This document shows positions 13,724 to 26,579 of a stretch of DNA of 64,000 bases, one piece after another. Position numbers and translations under genes: made by a program. Position 1 is the stretch's first letter. The number at the start of each line of letters is the position of its first letter. The notes beneath the pieces were generated by a model, which was not told where the DNA came from, ran no database searches, and was given only the letters and a program-made list of their open reading frames with translations. Source of the stretch: Channa striata (Eukaryota > Chordata > Actinopteri > Anabantiformes > Channidae); assembly GCA_033026295.1 (NCBI GenBank), contig CM065179.1, positions 124,001 through 188,000 on the forward strand, in the 5' to 3' direction.

Positions 13724-14560
13724 TCAGAGGGGATTGTGATTTTGAAAATAATACATTATATGTTTATTGCTTGTAGCAAGCATGTTTTGTTCTTATACCA
13801 GAGAGACACATAACTGCTTCCCCCCAGTTTGAGTCACTCCTTCTGAATCACTACTATCTGCAAAGATAGATTCTAATAAATCAAGAAAGCACAATATATT
13901 AAATATAACTATTAGTTGAAAATAACTAGTATAACTTGTTGAAAATTCAGTATCACCCTCATTTTGTTTTGAGGATAACCTGACAGATTGGCATTTGTTT
14001 AGGGTGAACAGGAGGCCTGGCCCAGCAAAGATGTGCTCATAAATAATAATGGTAAATCACATCTGTGTGTTAATGAGCTGAACTGAGATACTTGGGCCAG
14101 TTTCCAAACAGCAAGTTTCACCTTTTCGGCAGCACGGTTTTCAGCATTAAGCATACGTGTTATAGAGCACATTTTTAGATGTTTCTCTTCTCACCACATT
14201 ACAGCCTCTCCAGCAGGATGAGGTGGAAGAAAAGTGTAGTTGCATTGTTGGGTGAGATCAACTTTATCAATCCTGAGGACACTCCATGACCTTGACATGC
14301 ATTCAGGAGACATAAATGTCCGCAGCAGACAGATTACATGAAAAACATGTAAATTCAGTGTCTTTATTAAAATCCCATTGCTTTGACATACGCTATTGTT
14401 GTATTTCCATTTTTGAGTATTTTACTCCACTGCAGTCAGAGAGAAACTCTGTAATTTTTATTCCAATAAACATTAGTGACCAGTTACGTTGTGCAGAGGG
14501 ACGTCTACAGCGCTAAAACTGATAATAAAAACTGATGTGTTATTACGGACGAAGCAGCTG
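13724..14560. other. Intergenic DNA, nothing recognised
   Basis: AT-rich sequence with no phase-consistent exon and no recognisable repeat. Confidence 0.55.
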
Positions 14561-14561
14561 T

Positions 14562-14700
14562 TAGATAAGATAAGATAGGATAAAACTTTATTGATCCCAC
14601 AGTGGGGAAATGTTTGTGTTTTAACTGCCATAGACAAAGAACAAAGAATCTGCACAGAACCATGTACATTTTTAGATTAAATTAAACCAAATAAAAAGGA
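14562..14700 (-). mobile_element. LINE 3' tail, probably Rex1/Babar-like
   Basis: The stretch 'aaaactttattgatccca' followed by cagtggggaaat, preceded by a short GATAA repeat, is a 3' tail motif seen very widely in fish genomes. The element's sense strand would be minus. Only the tail is visible. The family name is from memory of the motif and is tentative. Confidence 0.45.
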
Positions 14701-15971
14701 AAAGAAAAAAACAAAAACAAAACAGCATTGTTAACAAAAAAAGGCATAAAAAAGGCATTTAAAAATTGAGGATAATCTGCATATGTACATATTAACATTG
14801 GACAATGTAACAGATGAGTATTTACCAGCTTGATTAAGTACTTTAATTAGCTACAGTGTAAGAAAAGCACAAACTCTGTTTGAACAGGTACATGTTAGGT
14901 TTCTGTCGATTGGGTTTGATGAACTGTATTAATCCCTCCTGAAAATCCACAAACACTGATGTTTCCGTCTATTATATCACCATGTTGTAAAGTAAATGTA
15001 TAAATGCTCTCTCTTTGTCTGCATCCTTAAAGTCAAGCCACCCTAATGCACCTCAGTTAATTCAGAATATTGGATCACATTCACCATCATAGTCTCAGGC
15101 TACTTTGTTTTTATGGGAACAGTAAGTGAAACACTTGGAAGTGCAAAGTGAAGTCAAGGTTGCCTGTTCCACTCACTTCTGATGCTCACTCTGATTCCAA
15201 ATGATAATATTCTCTGCATTTATCTGGTGAAGTCAAAGTGTGTTTTCTATGCGCTACTATAATGTAAGAGTCATTACGTCCCCTGATGTTCATGAAACTA
15301 ATCTGCTTCTAAATCTAATATTCGTATCTCAATAAATGCTTTCCGAGAAACATTTCTGCCCAAGAGGTAAGATCTCCTCTATCTTAACCACCTTATGTCT
15401 CTTTGCTTTTCCTTTTCCTGCATTTTGAGCCCCTTTCTGCATCATTTTCATTGGTGTTATTAGTTTTTATGTGCATGTGTCATTGCAGCTTTTCTTCCAT
15501 AAATTAACCTAAGATCAGAACATACACTTCTATAAATTGTCATGAATTCCCTCACATTATAGCTGGGATGATACAACATTTTTTTGTTTTGGTCTTTTAG
15601 AGGAACACTCCACGGAAAATCAGCGTTTTTACTCACTGTTTTGACCCTGAAAAGTTTGTAAACTTGTGGAAGACAATAGAAATCACTGGAATTATTAAAA
15701 TTGAGAGGCAAAGATACAAAAAAAATCTTCCAATTGTCCTGTTTTCATTTTTTTTCTTCTAAAAATCATTGAGAGTTTCTTTTGTCTCACATTCGTGGAG
15801 TATCCCTTTGTTTTCCCTTAATTTTCCCTAAGAGGTATTTAACCCTCTCAGGTTAAATACCCCATTGAGTAAAAGCTTGAAGCTGCTGCAGCTTTCCACC
15901 CTGTGCTGTTACAACTGCATTCCACACGTATATATAAATGTCTTACTTTTGTCTTCGCTGTTTTTCCCCAG
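14701..15971. other. Intergenic or intronic DNA upstream of the C1orf226 start exon
   Basis: No gene seen. Because the start-codon exon at 15,972 begins at a splice acceptor, part of this stretch should be the intron that precedes it. Confidence 0.5.
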
Positions 15972-15982
15972 TTGATCAAAGT

Positions 15983-17865
15983 ATGTTTGAGAACTCCGTT
16001 GCCCAGCAGCAGAGTCCACAGACCTCCAGGCCATCCCAGCTCTCGGCCAGACGCTCCCCAGCATCAGTCATTACCCACATGGGCCCCAGCTCTGCTGACT
16101 CTCCGTCCTCCAGCGGACAGCAGAGGCTGAAAAATGCCATTAACCTGGGCAAGGCTGTTGGAGCAAAGGTTGGTACAATAACAGAGAAGGACCTTTCTGC
16201 AGCACAGTGCTACTTACACCTTTGACTTTTTTGAAATGAATGTGGTCAGAATACAGATTGGGTTTGTGTTTCATCACATTATCATCACGTCAGGTTAATG
16301 ACTTGTTAAGGCGAAAGGAGCCCAGCCACCTTGGGGACATTGGGGTCACTGAATTCAATAAAAGCGTTGGTGCTGTGTGGAGCTGCATGGACCAAGTCAA
16401 CCAAAGTACTGCCAACAGGTACACACAAAACTGCACAAACTTGTTTCACATATTGCCTCAGGCTCAGTATACAATATCCCCATACAGACACTTAAACCAA
16501 CAGAAATAATTTCCACTCAACATGTGGTGTCCAGCTAACCTAGATTACATCTGTGTGTTCATTTCTGGGGGGACTATGTAAACATGTGTTTATGGTATTT
16601 GAAAGTTGCTGTAAATTAGCAGTTGAGTCAGAAAAAGTAATCATTCTGATTTTTTTGTGATTTTTTAATGAAATATTAACGTCACGTTGAATGTTCCACT
16701 GACAACCTTTTGTCTGGCTGTAGTTTGTGCAGAACAATATGTGTCTTCTGGATATCCAGTCTAAGTATGTGTTCCTCAAACTAGAGCCAAAGAACATTAA
16801 GACTGAATAAGGAACTCTGATATGGTCGAAATTAAAATACTCCGCTCCCTACAGGTTGTTTTTGTGTGTCTGTGCTGGGGATTTGTTCCAGAAGCTTCAG
16901 TTGAGTTAGAGGTGTTTCAGCAGCTCTGTCCTGTGTCCAGTTTGATTTAGTTCGTTAAGTTGACCATGACCTGTTCAGTGGACGCCAGCTCTGTGGATTT
17001 ATTATCTCTCTATTGCTTCTGTTGCCGTGTGGCACAGCCTGCAGCGCCACAGCCAAGTCATTCCATGTTTGATGATCGTTGACAGCTTCTTCTGTCTTTC
17101 TTTTTGATTCAAACCTCCCCCTGACTCCATATGTCTTCACTTCTCTCTTTTTATGTATTTTCATCACATGCGTTTGCCTCCCACCCTCTTCTCTCTTCCA
17201 GTCCCATCTCGTCCTTTGACTCTTTCCCTCGACTGGACCCACCGCCTCCATCGGGGAAGAAGCGCCTCCCTCGAGCACTGAAGACCACCCAGGACATGAT
17301 GATTTCCTCTGACCCTGTGGTCTCCTCTCTGGATGCCACAGACTCTTCCTCATTTGTCTCCTCACCTGAAAAGATGCCCCTCATCGCCAAGGAGGAGGAG
17401 AGGAGCAGAAAGGAGCAGGAGCTGGATGAGAAGAAAGAAGAAGATTCTGTGGATCTCACATCACTGTTGTGTGACACAAAGAAGGAAGCTCCTCCTGATA
17501 CAGAAATGAAAGGGAGCAACAACAAGGTGGATGATGGAAGAGAGGGAGAAGATGATGATCATATGGAGCACAGAAGTACAGCAGGGGGTGCGGAGGACCA
17601 TCAGCCCCAGCTCCCACTCTCTGTACCAGACCTCATCAACAAAGATCCCCCTCAGCTGGACTCCAGAGCCAAGTCTTGTGACATCCGGATGAAGGCATCA
17701 GAGCCGGACTCCCGTCTGGCCTCCACTCCCTGTTCCGGGAAAACTCCCTGCCGCATCAGCCTGGGAGAGGAGATCATGCTGGGGAACGGTGCCCCCTGCA
17801 GTAAAGCCACTGGAGTGAGTGGTGAAGATGTGGAGTCGCACCCTGACCTGCTGTCGTTTGAGTAG
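15983..17865 (+). CDS. C1orf226: C1orf226 homologue, uncharacterised conserved vertebrate protein
   Basis: Three coding exons: 15,983-16,168 (the exon itself starts at the acceptor 15,971/15,972), 16,294-16,418 and 17,202-17,865, giving 324 codons plus stop; all junctions are GT-AG and in phase. I recognise the family from three blocks: the N-terminus MFEN, the central block NLGKAVGAKVNDLLRRKEPS plus LGDIGVTE (exon 1/2 junction), and FPRLDPPPPSGKKRLPRALK with TTQDMMISS (exon 3), ending in HPDLLSFE. Human C1orf226 is somewhat shorter (about 270 residues); the extra length here is a Glu/Lys/Asp-rich segment around residues 160-225. No membrane segment or catalytic motif is visible and the function is unknown. 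In human it sits directly downstream of NOS1AP on the same strand. The initiating ATG follows the acceptor by 11 nt, and the frame is open back to it. Confidence 0.88.
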
Positions 17866-20800
17866 CCAACAGAACTGGGCTCATGTACCACTTCAGTATG
17901 ATTGAAGTTTTAAATGTATCTTCCTGCGTAGACTTTAATCCAAACAGAGACTCCACATGAAATATTTACTGCCACTTTTTCTATCTTTAGCTTGTCCTGC
18001 TCGAGGCTTTGCTTTAGGAAAAGGGAACAAGTACTTTGTACTTCTAAATTTGTTGTCACTTTTTACAATGTGGACACATTTCATGGTCACGATGCTAAAA
18101 TCTGACCTTCGAACTTGACTGATCGTGGGTCAGTGAGACACTACAAGCTTCTCCCAGCTGAAAACAGCGGAAAACAGTGCTGACCGGCACTGGACCACAC
18201 ACAAATGCAAAGACTGAAAATTGGTAAGAAGTGAAGGGTTGAAATAGAGCAGTGAGAATTCAGATTTTAATTTAAAAAATGAAAGCCAGAAGACTTTTCA
18301 CACAGTGTGGTTTAGGGTTTAGCTCTGCCAACAAATTGATAAAATGTTTTGTCAACTTAGTGATACAAAAGCCAGCAGGTGATGTTACAATGAGTGTGTT
18401 GAAATCTCCCTTTGAATAGGCTGAGACTGTCACGACTTCTGGGCATAAAACAACTTTGTGTTCATAGAATCTTTTCTTTAAAATGTACAGTTATATTCAA
18501 CATCTTTGACAAAATCATAGGCTCTGACATTGTTCATTAGTATTGAGGTATTATATCATTGAGCCAATTTCCTGAGGGCCGTGACATTTTCATTCCACAA
18601 AAAGGGACATTTTGTTGGATTTTATTCATAAATTCATATTCATACAAAAGCTGCTACAATGAGACCAGTGAAAACTGCATGAGTGACTGTAAATGAGGGT
18701 ATGACTTATATTTGGTATAACCGGAGTAACTACTAGTGCAATCATGTTTCCACTCTGGAATTAGCTTGACAATTAATTTCGAGGCGACAGGGAGACTGTT
18801 AATGAATTTGGATGTGGTAGAGAACGAACTGCAGGATGAGGTTTGAGTTCAGTCAGTACAAAATGTCAGTTTGAACAGCAGCGAATAGCTTTTTAAATAA
18901 TTTCGGATCCTTTTGTGGTCCAGCAGCACAACTTATCCCTTCCTGGTTTGGGATTTAAAACTGCTGGTAATTTAATATTGAGTTACATACACCAAAGTTC
19001 AGCTGAGACTTTTTGAAACACACTGTTGAAGTGTCCAAAGGTATTCAGGAAAGATTTTACAGTAATAGATTTCAAATACAAGAGAAATACCTCAGTATTG
19101 CAATATATTGATGTCATTTTAAATATGAATCTTTCCTCTGAAAGCTGCTCCCCAGGCTTTTGTTCCTATGGAGTTTGAGCTAGATGATGATGATGAAGTT
19201 ATTTATGGAACATCAGCCTAAAAAAGCAGTTCTACTGGAGTTTTCTTACGCAGTATTTATCAGTGGAAGCACTGAAAGGTTGCGTAGTGTTAAAGCTGCC
19301 CTGTGGTAGCAAGAAACACAGTGCACTATCTAACTCCAAACATTGCCACTCAAAGGTTTTAGGTCATTGCATAGTTACAGGAAGAAGTGAAGTATTTTTG
19401 GCTGCTGACAACCAAAAAGAAAAGACGTGACAGTCAGATTGGTGGATGGGCGACATGAGGAAAGACTGATGAAAAGAAAAAAGATGAAAAGCTGTCAAAA
19501 CCATGATGAAAGAGATGTGTTTTATTTAAGCACATCATTAAGTGACAGAACAAAGATGGAAATTAGCGGCTCAGTCAGACAGGTTGTTTCTGTCTGTTTT
19601 TAGAGAGCTGTCTGATTGAAAAGAAGAGCAATAAATTACTCAAAAGAGACTGCTTTACTACTACTATTTACTAATGAAAAAGTGAAAACCAAAATTATTA
19701 ACAGCAGTTCATTCTGTGACAGGGTGAGTCAGATGTAAGCATGTTGTAGCATTGTTATCAGGTTTTCATTCACTTTTATCATCGTGTCTGCTCGTTTTAG
19801 CACATTCAGTTTGGAAATCTAGTTTTTAAAACATTATCACTGAATCTCTTCTGTTGTGAACAGTCACATCCCAAACATCTGCCTGAAAACGATGGGCAAC
19901 CTCCATAAGAGACTGCTGTGTCCATGTTGGGATTTTCTGACCACAGAAGTAGCAAAACAAGAGTCCCAGAAGACACAGAGATGAACACAGATACAGACAG
20001 AGAGCCAGCTGTAGCTGCGGTCAGGTCGTGTCCAGCGGAATGTCAGGAATGTGGAGCTCTGGGAGAAAGAAAGCTTTGTTCCTGTCTCCTGTTTCTCTGA
20101 CTTTGTCTTTCATACTGCCAGTGTCCTGTGAGATGCCCATTTATTTAAAACACAGTTCACCCGAATTACAAAAAAAGGAATTTGTTTCCTTTAGCGTCTC
20201 TAAAATCTTTGTGGTATCTTCCTCCTAAAGTCCAGGATAATGAAGTAAACTGGTGGTACCGTCGGGGACGTGTCTCTGTTGTGTTGTGATTTTTCAGCAG
20301 TGGACGACTGCCTTAGTGAAAGCGGTTGCATGTCCAGGTGACATCCAAAACCTTGGGATCAAATATATATTCTTAAAGTGAATGTCCTAAATTCACATAA
20401 CAGTAAAGATTTGACTGTAAACGACAACACGCAGCACTTGGAGTAATCAAAACTGATTTGGTGACGATGGTTTAAACTAGGTCGAGAAGCTGAAAAACGC
20501 TGCGTTCATATAGGACACAATCAGAGGAGTGTGTCTGTTGTCTGAAACTGAGGCCTCGGTCTGTGGCTGCACATCTAGATGAAACAGGTATGAGAAAGGC
20601 CAAAACCAAACACACACAATCAGTCTTGGAGAAGCTGCTCAGGTCATTTCACATAATCCACAAAAAGCTGAAGATGATGAGAAAGGACTTTTACTTTTTA
20701 CAACCACTACACTAGATACATTTTGTGTTATCTGATCACCTGTGGAAGCTGTTTTTAATACCTGTACAAATGCAAACTGCTTGTTGCTCTATGAAATGAA

Positions 20801-22970
20801 GGAAAATGATAACTTGTATTGTATTTAGTTGTAGATGCTACGCGGGCAGTCTGTCTTCTTTAGGTGTCTCAGAACAAAGTAGATGAAAACCAGTGGTTCT
20901 GCTTTGTGTTTTTTGCTGTTAGATCTTGTTTTGTTAAGTTGTGATGAATGAAGGAAGCTGAATGTTGTGCATGAACTCACTCAGAGAAACCTGGGACTTT
21001 TTCAACATGGGACCATTACATTTTTAATCGGTTGCAAATGAAGTGAAATCTGTCATTTCTTCTGTAATTAACATATGCTACACAAATCAAACCAGTCAAT
21101 TATTTTGTCTGTTATTTTCCTAATGTATGTTTTTTAATAACTCATGTAAGAAATAGACCTAATCATGACCTTGCTGTTTGGTCTTTGTGTCTTTTTAAAG
21201 ATTCATGTTGACCTTTTCTCTCTGCAGAAACAGTCTCTCTTCATTTATTCTGCCTATATCCTGTCTCGTGTGTCCTCCCGTCGACTCATTCCTGTGACGA
21301 TGGCAGTCTTACTCCCACGCCACCCTGCCAGCAAACTTCCTGTTTAGATGAAGCCGATCTCCTTGTCAGTTTTGCTGTTTTTTTCATTTAAATCTGTGTC
21401 TGTCCTCAGCACAGACAGAATGATGTGTGTCCTCCCAGTTTTTGATAGATTTGACTGTTTTTAGAGAACCAAGCACAAGACGGCAGTGGTGGGAATTCGG
21501 GACCTGAAGCTGTTCCGATGTTTTATTAATTTGTGTTTGTGCTAATTCATGGATGTCCTGGTTTTCCTCTGTTGGTTCTGACTGTGTCAGGCCTCGCGTT
21601 TGATGCTACATCAAGAAGAGTTGAAGCCCGTCAGGAATAAGACAGAGGGAAACTTTCACACACGCTCAGTTATTGTCTTTTCTTATTAATTTAAACATGG
21701 TGCATTTATTCAGCCTCCGTGCATGAAGGATCAATTATCAACACTTATCATGCTAGATGCAGCTTATACATCCCTCAAAACAAGCTTCTTGATTGCACAT
21801 GATAACGTGACGATTTCTTGAGAGCTGTAAACATAATAACAGGTGTTGCCCCTTTTGTCTTTCACTGTCAAAACAGTATGAGCAGAAAACACAAACTCAG
21901 TTACCTCAAATTCAACTGTGTGTGCTGAAAAAACCCATTTCCAGAAATGTTGGGACACTGTGTTAGATTTAAATAAACAAAGGAGACGTTCCCTGAAACC
22001 ATATGTTGCTCCAGAACCTTGCCCTCACACACATACAAGGACCTCGTCCTGTGTCCGCTAATTCACACCCACAGCATCACAGATACTGGCTTTTGTCTCC
22101 AGTTTATATACCTGTTCTATCGTTCTAACAGATCTAACATTGACATTCAATATGTCAGTGACCGTCAATGTTAGATCCTTCATTCCCCAAACCTTGCCTG
22201 ATGACCTTTAAACTCCAGTTTGTAACAGAGTTTCTCTTGTTGAAATTGTAGTTCACACTGTAAAATCATGAGTGAACAGAATGAGAAGTAAACAGAACCT
22301 TATGTGTGCGAAATCAGCCTCCGGTCATGAAGAGCTGGAAGTTTTTTGTTTTCTTTTTCCATAACCATCAGATGTTCAGGGCCCAACTGAAAATGCAGTT
22401 CAGCATCTTTACCTTAAAGGGGGTTAGAGTGGTGACAGATTACGGGGCACAGAGAAAAGTGAAATTCATTTAGCCACCATTATTTTAAACGTGACCGACA
22501 TTTATTTTTACTTTTTAATTGCCTCTGTGGTCTTATTAAACCACAGTCTCCCTTTGCAAACGTCTTTTTTAAGACGCGCAAAAGTGGGACTTTTTCTAAT
22601 ATATTTTGTGCGAGCCAATGCTAACTTGTAGTTTGTTCCCCGCTTTGTATTTTTCTGCACTTATGCTGTGTCTTAGTAAGGTAGATAACTAGTAGCTAAT
22701 GTATGTACAACATTATTGACAGACAGGTGCCTTCTAAGCCTTGTCAAGGAGACCAACGTTTTGTATTGCATTTTAGACTGTTAGAAACAGACTGGAGCAG
22801 CAAGTTATGGTATTAGACCAGTGTTTAGCTGTGAGGGCACACAGTTTTCTTACAGTTTTCTTACCGTGCTAGGTGGAGTTTAAGTATTATATCAACGTGA
22901 TAGTAGAACTCTCGTTATTAGCTGTACTGAAGAACACAGAAGTTCAATAAATCTGCAACCTTTTTTTATA
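17866..22970 (+). other. Probable long 3' UTR of the C1orf226 homologue
   Basis: No coding exon or mobile element is recognisable for 5 kb after the stop. AATAAA hexamers occur at about 19,629 and, most convincingly, at 22,946-22,951, followed by a T-rich tract. A perfect 14 bp inverted repeat lies at 22,131-22,177. Whether all of this is transcribed cannot be told from sequence. Confidence 0.4.
22946..22951 (+). promoter_or_regulatory. Candidate polyadenylation signal AATAAA
   Basis: Canonical hexamer with a T-rich stretch (tttttttata) about 15 nt downstream, at the far end of a gene-free 5 kb following the C1orf226 stop codon. Confidence 0.4.
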
Positions 22971-23914
22971 ATGCATCAATCTCTGTGCTCCTTTTGGACC
23001 ATCAGAAGTGTAAGGTGGCCCTACATATTTTATGTGATAAAATAAAACATAAACGACTTTTGCAGTGACATCAATCACAGACATATTTTCAGCCTCCTGA
23101 GACTTTGAAACCAAGAAACTGGAAATTCTCACTGCTTTCTGTCTTTTAGGGCTCATATCCACATACACTTGAGTGATGAGGAAGATTTTGGTAAATTCTT
23201 CACCTTTAAGTTTCCCTTTGTTTCAGGTTTTTGGCAGTTAAACAAATACGGAAACAGCTGCAAAGAACCCAGTCATGAATCCTGCTTTTAACAGCTCTAA
23301 TACAATACTAAATTCACATACAGTGACTTATTTATACAGACATAGACAACAGGCCTGAGACAGTGTTACTGGAAATACTATATTTATTGCTTTGATATAC
23401 ACACTGCAGCAGTGGACTGCTTGGTCTGACCAAAACTGAATTCTCAAACGACAAAAAGTCAGAGAGAAGCTGCTCTGTGAGGCAACCAAAACACGTGGGC
23501 TGGTTCTGATGGTCACTGAGGGTCACTGAGGTCTTTGTTTTGTACATTGTTATTAATGTCACAGTGGTTTTTGTACCAAGCAGAGTGACAACTGAGAGCA
23601 GTTCCACTCGTGTTGGAGCTAGGAGAGCTGTTGCTAATCAAGTCTGTCGATGAGACTCTTTCAGAGCAGTAGGAAACTTAACTATTTTTTGTGTATTTCA
23701 TGAATTTCATAAAAATGAGTTTTATATTTAATGTATTCTATTATTTGTGGAGGCGGCAGCATCGTAACACCTTCACCTGGTCCACGCAGAAAATCTTGAT
23801 TCACCAGACAAGAATGGCAAATGGATGAAAGATGTGAAGAGCAGTTTAATGGTTAGGGGTAGCTAGTGCTGAGTGTCTCGCTTAAGGACACTGCTGGTGA
23901 GAGGACTGGTATTT
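22971..23914. other. Intergenic DNA, nothing recognised
   Basis: No exon or repeat recognised. A 10 bp direct repeat (ggtcactgag) occurs at about 23,511-23,530. Confidence 0.5.
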
Positions 23915-25500
23915 CCCTCTTAGACTGCTTTGTGTCCATAGATCTTGCTGAGTTAACTTCAACTATTATGGCATCTAAACCAACAACATGTCTGCTAGAC
24001 CCTATTCCAAGTAGACTGCTTAAAGATGCTCTACCCTTATTAGACATGTTCGTATTAAATATCATTAATCTTAGCCAATTACAGACCAATATCCAATCTC
24101 CCCTTTATTTCTAAAATACTTTTAAAAAGTAGTTGCAAAGCAATTATGTGACCACCTGCGCAGAAATGACTTGTTTGAAGAACTTCAGTCAGGATTTAGA
24201 GTTCATCATAGCACAGAAACCGCACGGATTAAAGTCACCAACGATCTTCTTGTGGCTTCAGATAATGGACTTGTCTCTGTACTAGTTCTGCTAGATCTTA
24301 GTGCTGCATTTGACACCATTGATCACAGAATATTATTACAGAGACTAGAACATGTAATTGGAATTAAAGGAACTGCACTAAATTGGTTTAAATCTTATCT
24401 ATCAGATAGATTCCAATTTGTTCATGTTAATGATGAACCCATACACAAAAGTTAGTTATGGAGTTCCACAAGGCTCTGTGTTAGGACCAATACTCTATAT
24501 ACGTCTCCCCTTGGCAACATTATTGGAAAACACTTTTTTCACTGCTACGCTGATGACACGCAGTTATATCGATCTATGAAACCTGATGAAACAAATCAAT
24601 TAATCAAACTACAAGCATGTCTAAAAGACATAAGGGAATGGATGACGTATAATTTCCTTCTTCTAAATAAACTCAGATGAAACTGAAGTTATTGTATTTG
24701 GGCCTAAAAGTCTAAGAAACATGTTTTGTAACCATATTGCTACTTTAGATGACATAACTCTGGCCCCCAGTAGTACTGCAAGGAATCTCAGAGTCATTTT
24801 TGACCAGGATTTGTCAATTACCTCACACATAAAACAAACCTCTAGAACAGCCTTCTTCCACCTACGGAACATTGCCAAAATTAGGAGCATCCTGTCTCAA
24901 AGCGATGCTGAAACACTGGTTCTTGCATTCGTTACTTCTACATTGGATTACTGTAATTCTCTACTTTCAGGCCGCCCCAGTAACTCTATAAAAAGCCTTC
25001 AATTAATCCAAAATGCTGCAGCAAGATTGCTGACTGGGAGATCATATTTCACCTTCTTAGCTTCTCTCCATTGGCTTCCCATTAAATGTAGAATAGAATT
25101 TAAAACCCTTCTTCTTACCTATAAAGCTCTAAACGGTCAAGCTCCATCATACCTAAAAGATCTCCTAGTACCATATCATCCTACTAGACCATTTTGGTCT
25201 CAAAATGCAGAGCCTTTAGCTATCAAGCTCCTCTCCTGTGGAACCAGCTCCCAGTCCAGATTCGGGAAGCAGACACCCTCTCTACTTTTAAGACTAGGCT
25301 CAAAACCTTCCTCTTCGATAAAGCTTATAGTTGGTTATAGTCACGCTGCTATAGGCTTAGACTGCTGCGGGACTCTGCACTGTGCCACTTCCTCTTCTCT
25401 TCATTCTCTCCTCTCACCCCACATCTATAATGTCACCACCGGATTTGGCGCTGTGTGTCCTCCCACTAACCTGCCCAATGTTTTGTTGTTGTTTCGTTGC
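23915..25500 (+). mobile_element. L2-clade LINE copy A, reverse-transcriptase to 3' UTR, internally deleted
   Basis: Begins in the linker before the RT (IDLAELTSTIMASKPTTCLL at 23,939-23,998), continues through the fingers/palm (FRVHHSTETA at 24,196; VLLDLSAAFDTIDHRILLQR at 24,285-24,344, motif A), GVPQGSVLGPIL (motif B), then CYADDTQLY (motif C) one frame away, and the C-terminal QNAAARLLTG region near 25,008-25,040. Compared with the fuller copy at 33.2-37.7 kb it has lost 7 and 8 bp between motifs B and C, a segment near 25,205, and most of the 3' UTR. It stops at the CA microsatellite. Inactive. Confidence 0.85.
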
Positions 25501-25523
25501 CCCCACACACACACACACACACG

Positions 25524-25569
<46 letters not shown>
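25501..25569. repeat. (CA)n microsatellite
   Basis: Nearly perfect CA dinucleotide repeat with two 'gc' interruptions, directly joined to the truncated 3' end of L2 copy A. Confidence 0.95.
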
Positions 25570-25570
<1 letters not shown>

Positions 25571-25776
25571 TTGACATATGTTTTGTGCTTTTCATAATTC
25601 AGAATAATAATTTAGTTGCATTTGTTTGGAGGTGGAGCAGCCACAGCCCTGCATCTGTCTGCTGCAGCTGTTCAAGTGTGTCAGGAAGTGTCAAGTAGAC
25701 TCTCGACATTTGTCTTTGTTCTCAAACTTCTGTTTTACTTTATTCAGTGTTAAGATATATACATATGTTTCAACAG

Positions 25777-26417
25777 ATGACAGTTCATCTTCCCCGAGTC
25801 TAATGACTAATGTGGGAAACTACAAAATCCTGACTAGTGATCTCGATGTGGACTTGGTGAGGATGCCCAGCACCCACAACACCAGCCATCTGATGTCCGG
25901 TCTTTCTCGGGTCTCGGAGGAAGCTGAGTACCAGGCATTAGTCACTGCCAACTGGCAGGATGAGCCTTTATCAGGTTTATTGATCAGCTCGGGGAGAGAT
26001 TTCTGCTGTGTGATGGTGTGTTATTGTCACACAGTCGATCCTCCACTTTCGGCCTGCATGACTCTTTGTGTTCTCCCTGACAGTCTCCTTAAGGTCTTTG
26101 TGGGCTTGTTTTCGTGTTTTATATCACGTTATTTGCTCATAGAGGTGACTGACTTTTCATGGTTATCGAACTCCTGGAGGCATGTGCTACAGTCTGAGAC
26201 ATGTTCCTCTGCTGGCTAAATACAAGTTTTAACCTTTTTCTTTAAGTATTGTGATTCCTTCCTGAGCCTCACTGTCTCCATACACTCCACTCTTATTTCT
26301 TTGCTATTAATACGTATGAAACTATGTGTAACCCAGACTATTAAATGACACTTGTTTAAACATTTCCATCCAGGACCAGGATCCACACATGAAGAACGGA
26401 CTTGTGAACAGAAATAG
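25777..26417 (+). CDS. Two candidate terminal exons of an unrecognised gene
   Basis: Exon 25,777-25,974 (198 nt) lies between a good acceptor (gtttcaacag) and a donor (tcag/gtttat). It is open in one frame only, and that frame enters and leaves in phase 1, so the exon is symmetric: 66 residues starting DDSSSSPSLMTNVGNYKI, then LTSDLDVDLVRMPSTH and ending in NWQDEPLSG. A second exon with the matching phase begins at 26,374 after a pyrimidine-rich acceptor (catttccatccag) and adds PGSTHEERTCEQK before a stop at 26,415-26,417; an AATAAA follows at about 26,556. The composition (acidic, Ser-rich, soluble) looks like a cytoplasmic tail. I do not recognise the family. Upstream exons are not found; L2 copy A may sit in the preceding intron. 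It could also be a fortuitous open stretch. Confidence 0.42.
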
Positions 26418-26579
26418 ACCAGTTTTGTCCAGGACCTGTTCTTTACTTTGCAGTGTGCAGAGCTTTATATGTTTTTGTGGTGTCTCTGTGTATGATCAAA
26501 GGCAGAAGTATTTGGCTTAATTAAAAGTACCAATTAAGTAACTCACAAATTCTGAAATAAATAATAATGTCCTGTTGTA

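Noticed and set aside
17151..17525. 124-codon minus-strand Ser-rich frame
   Set aside because: Antisense of the Glu/Lys-rich third exon of the C1orf226 homologue.
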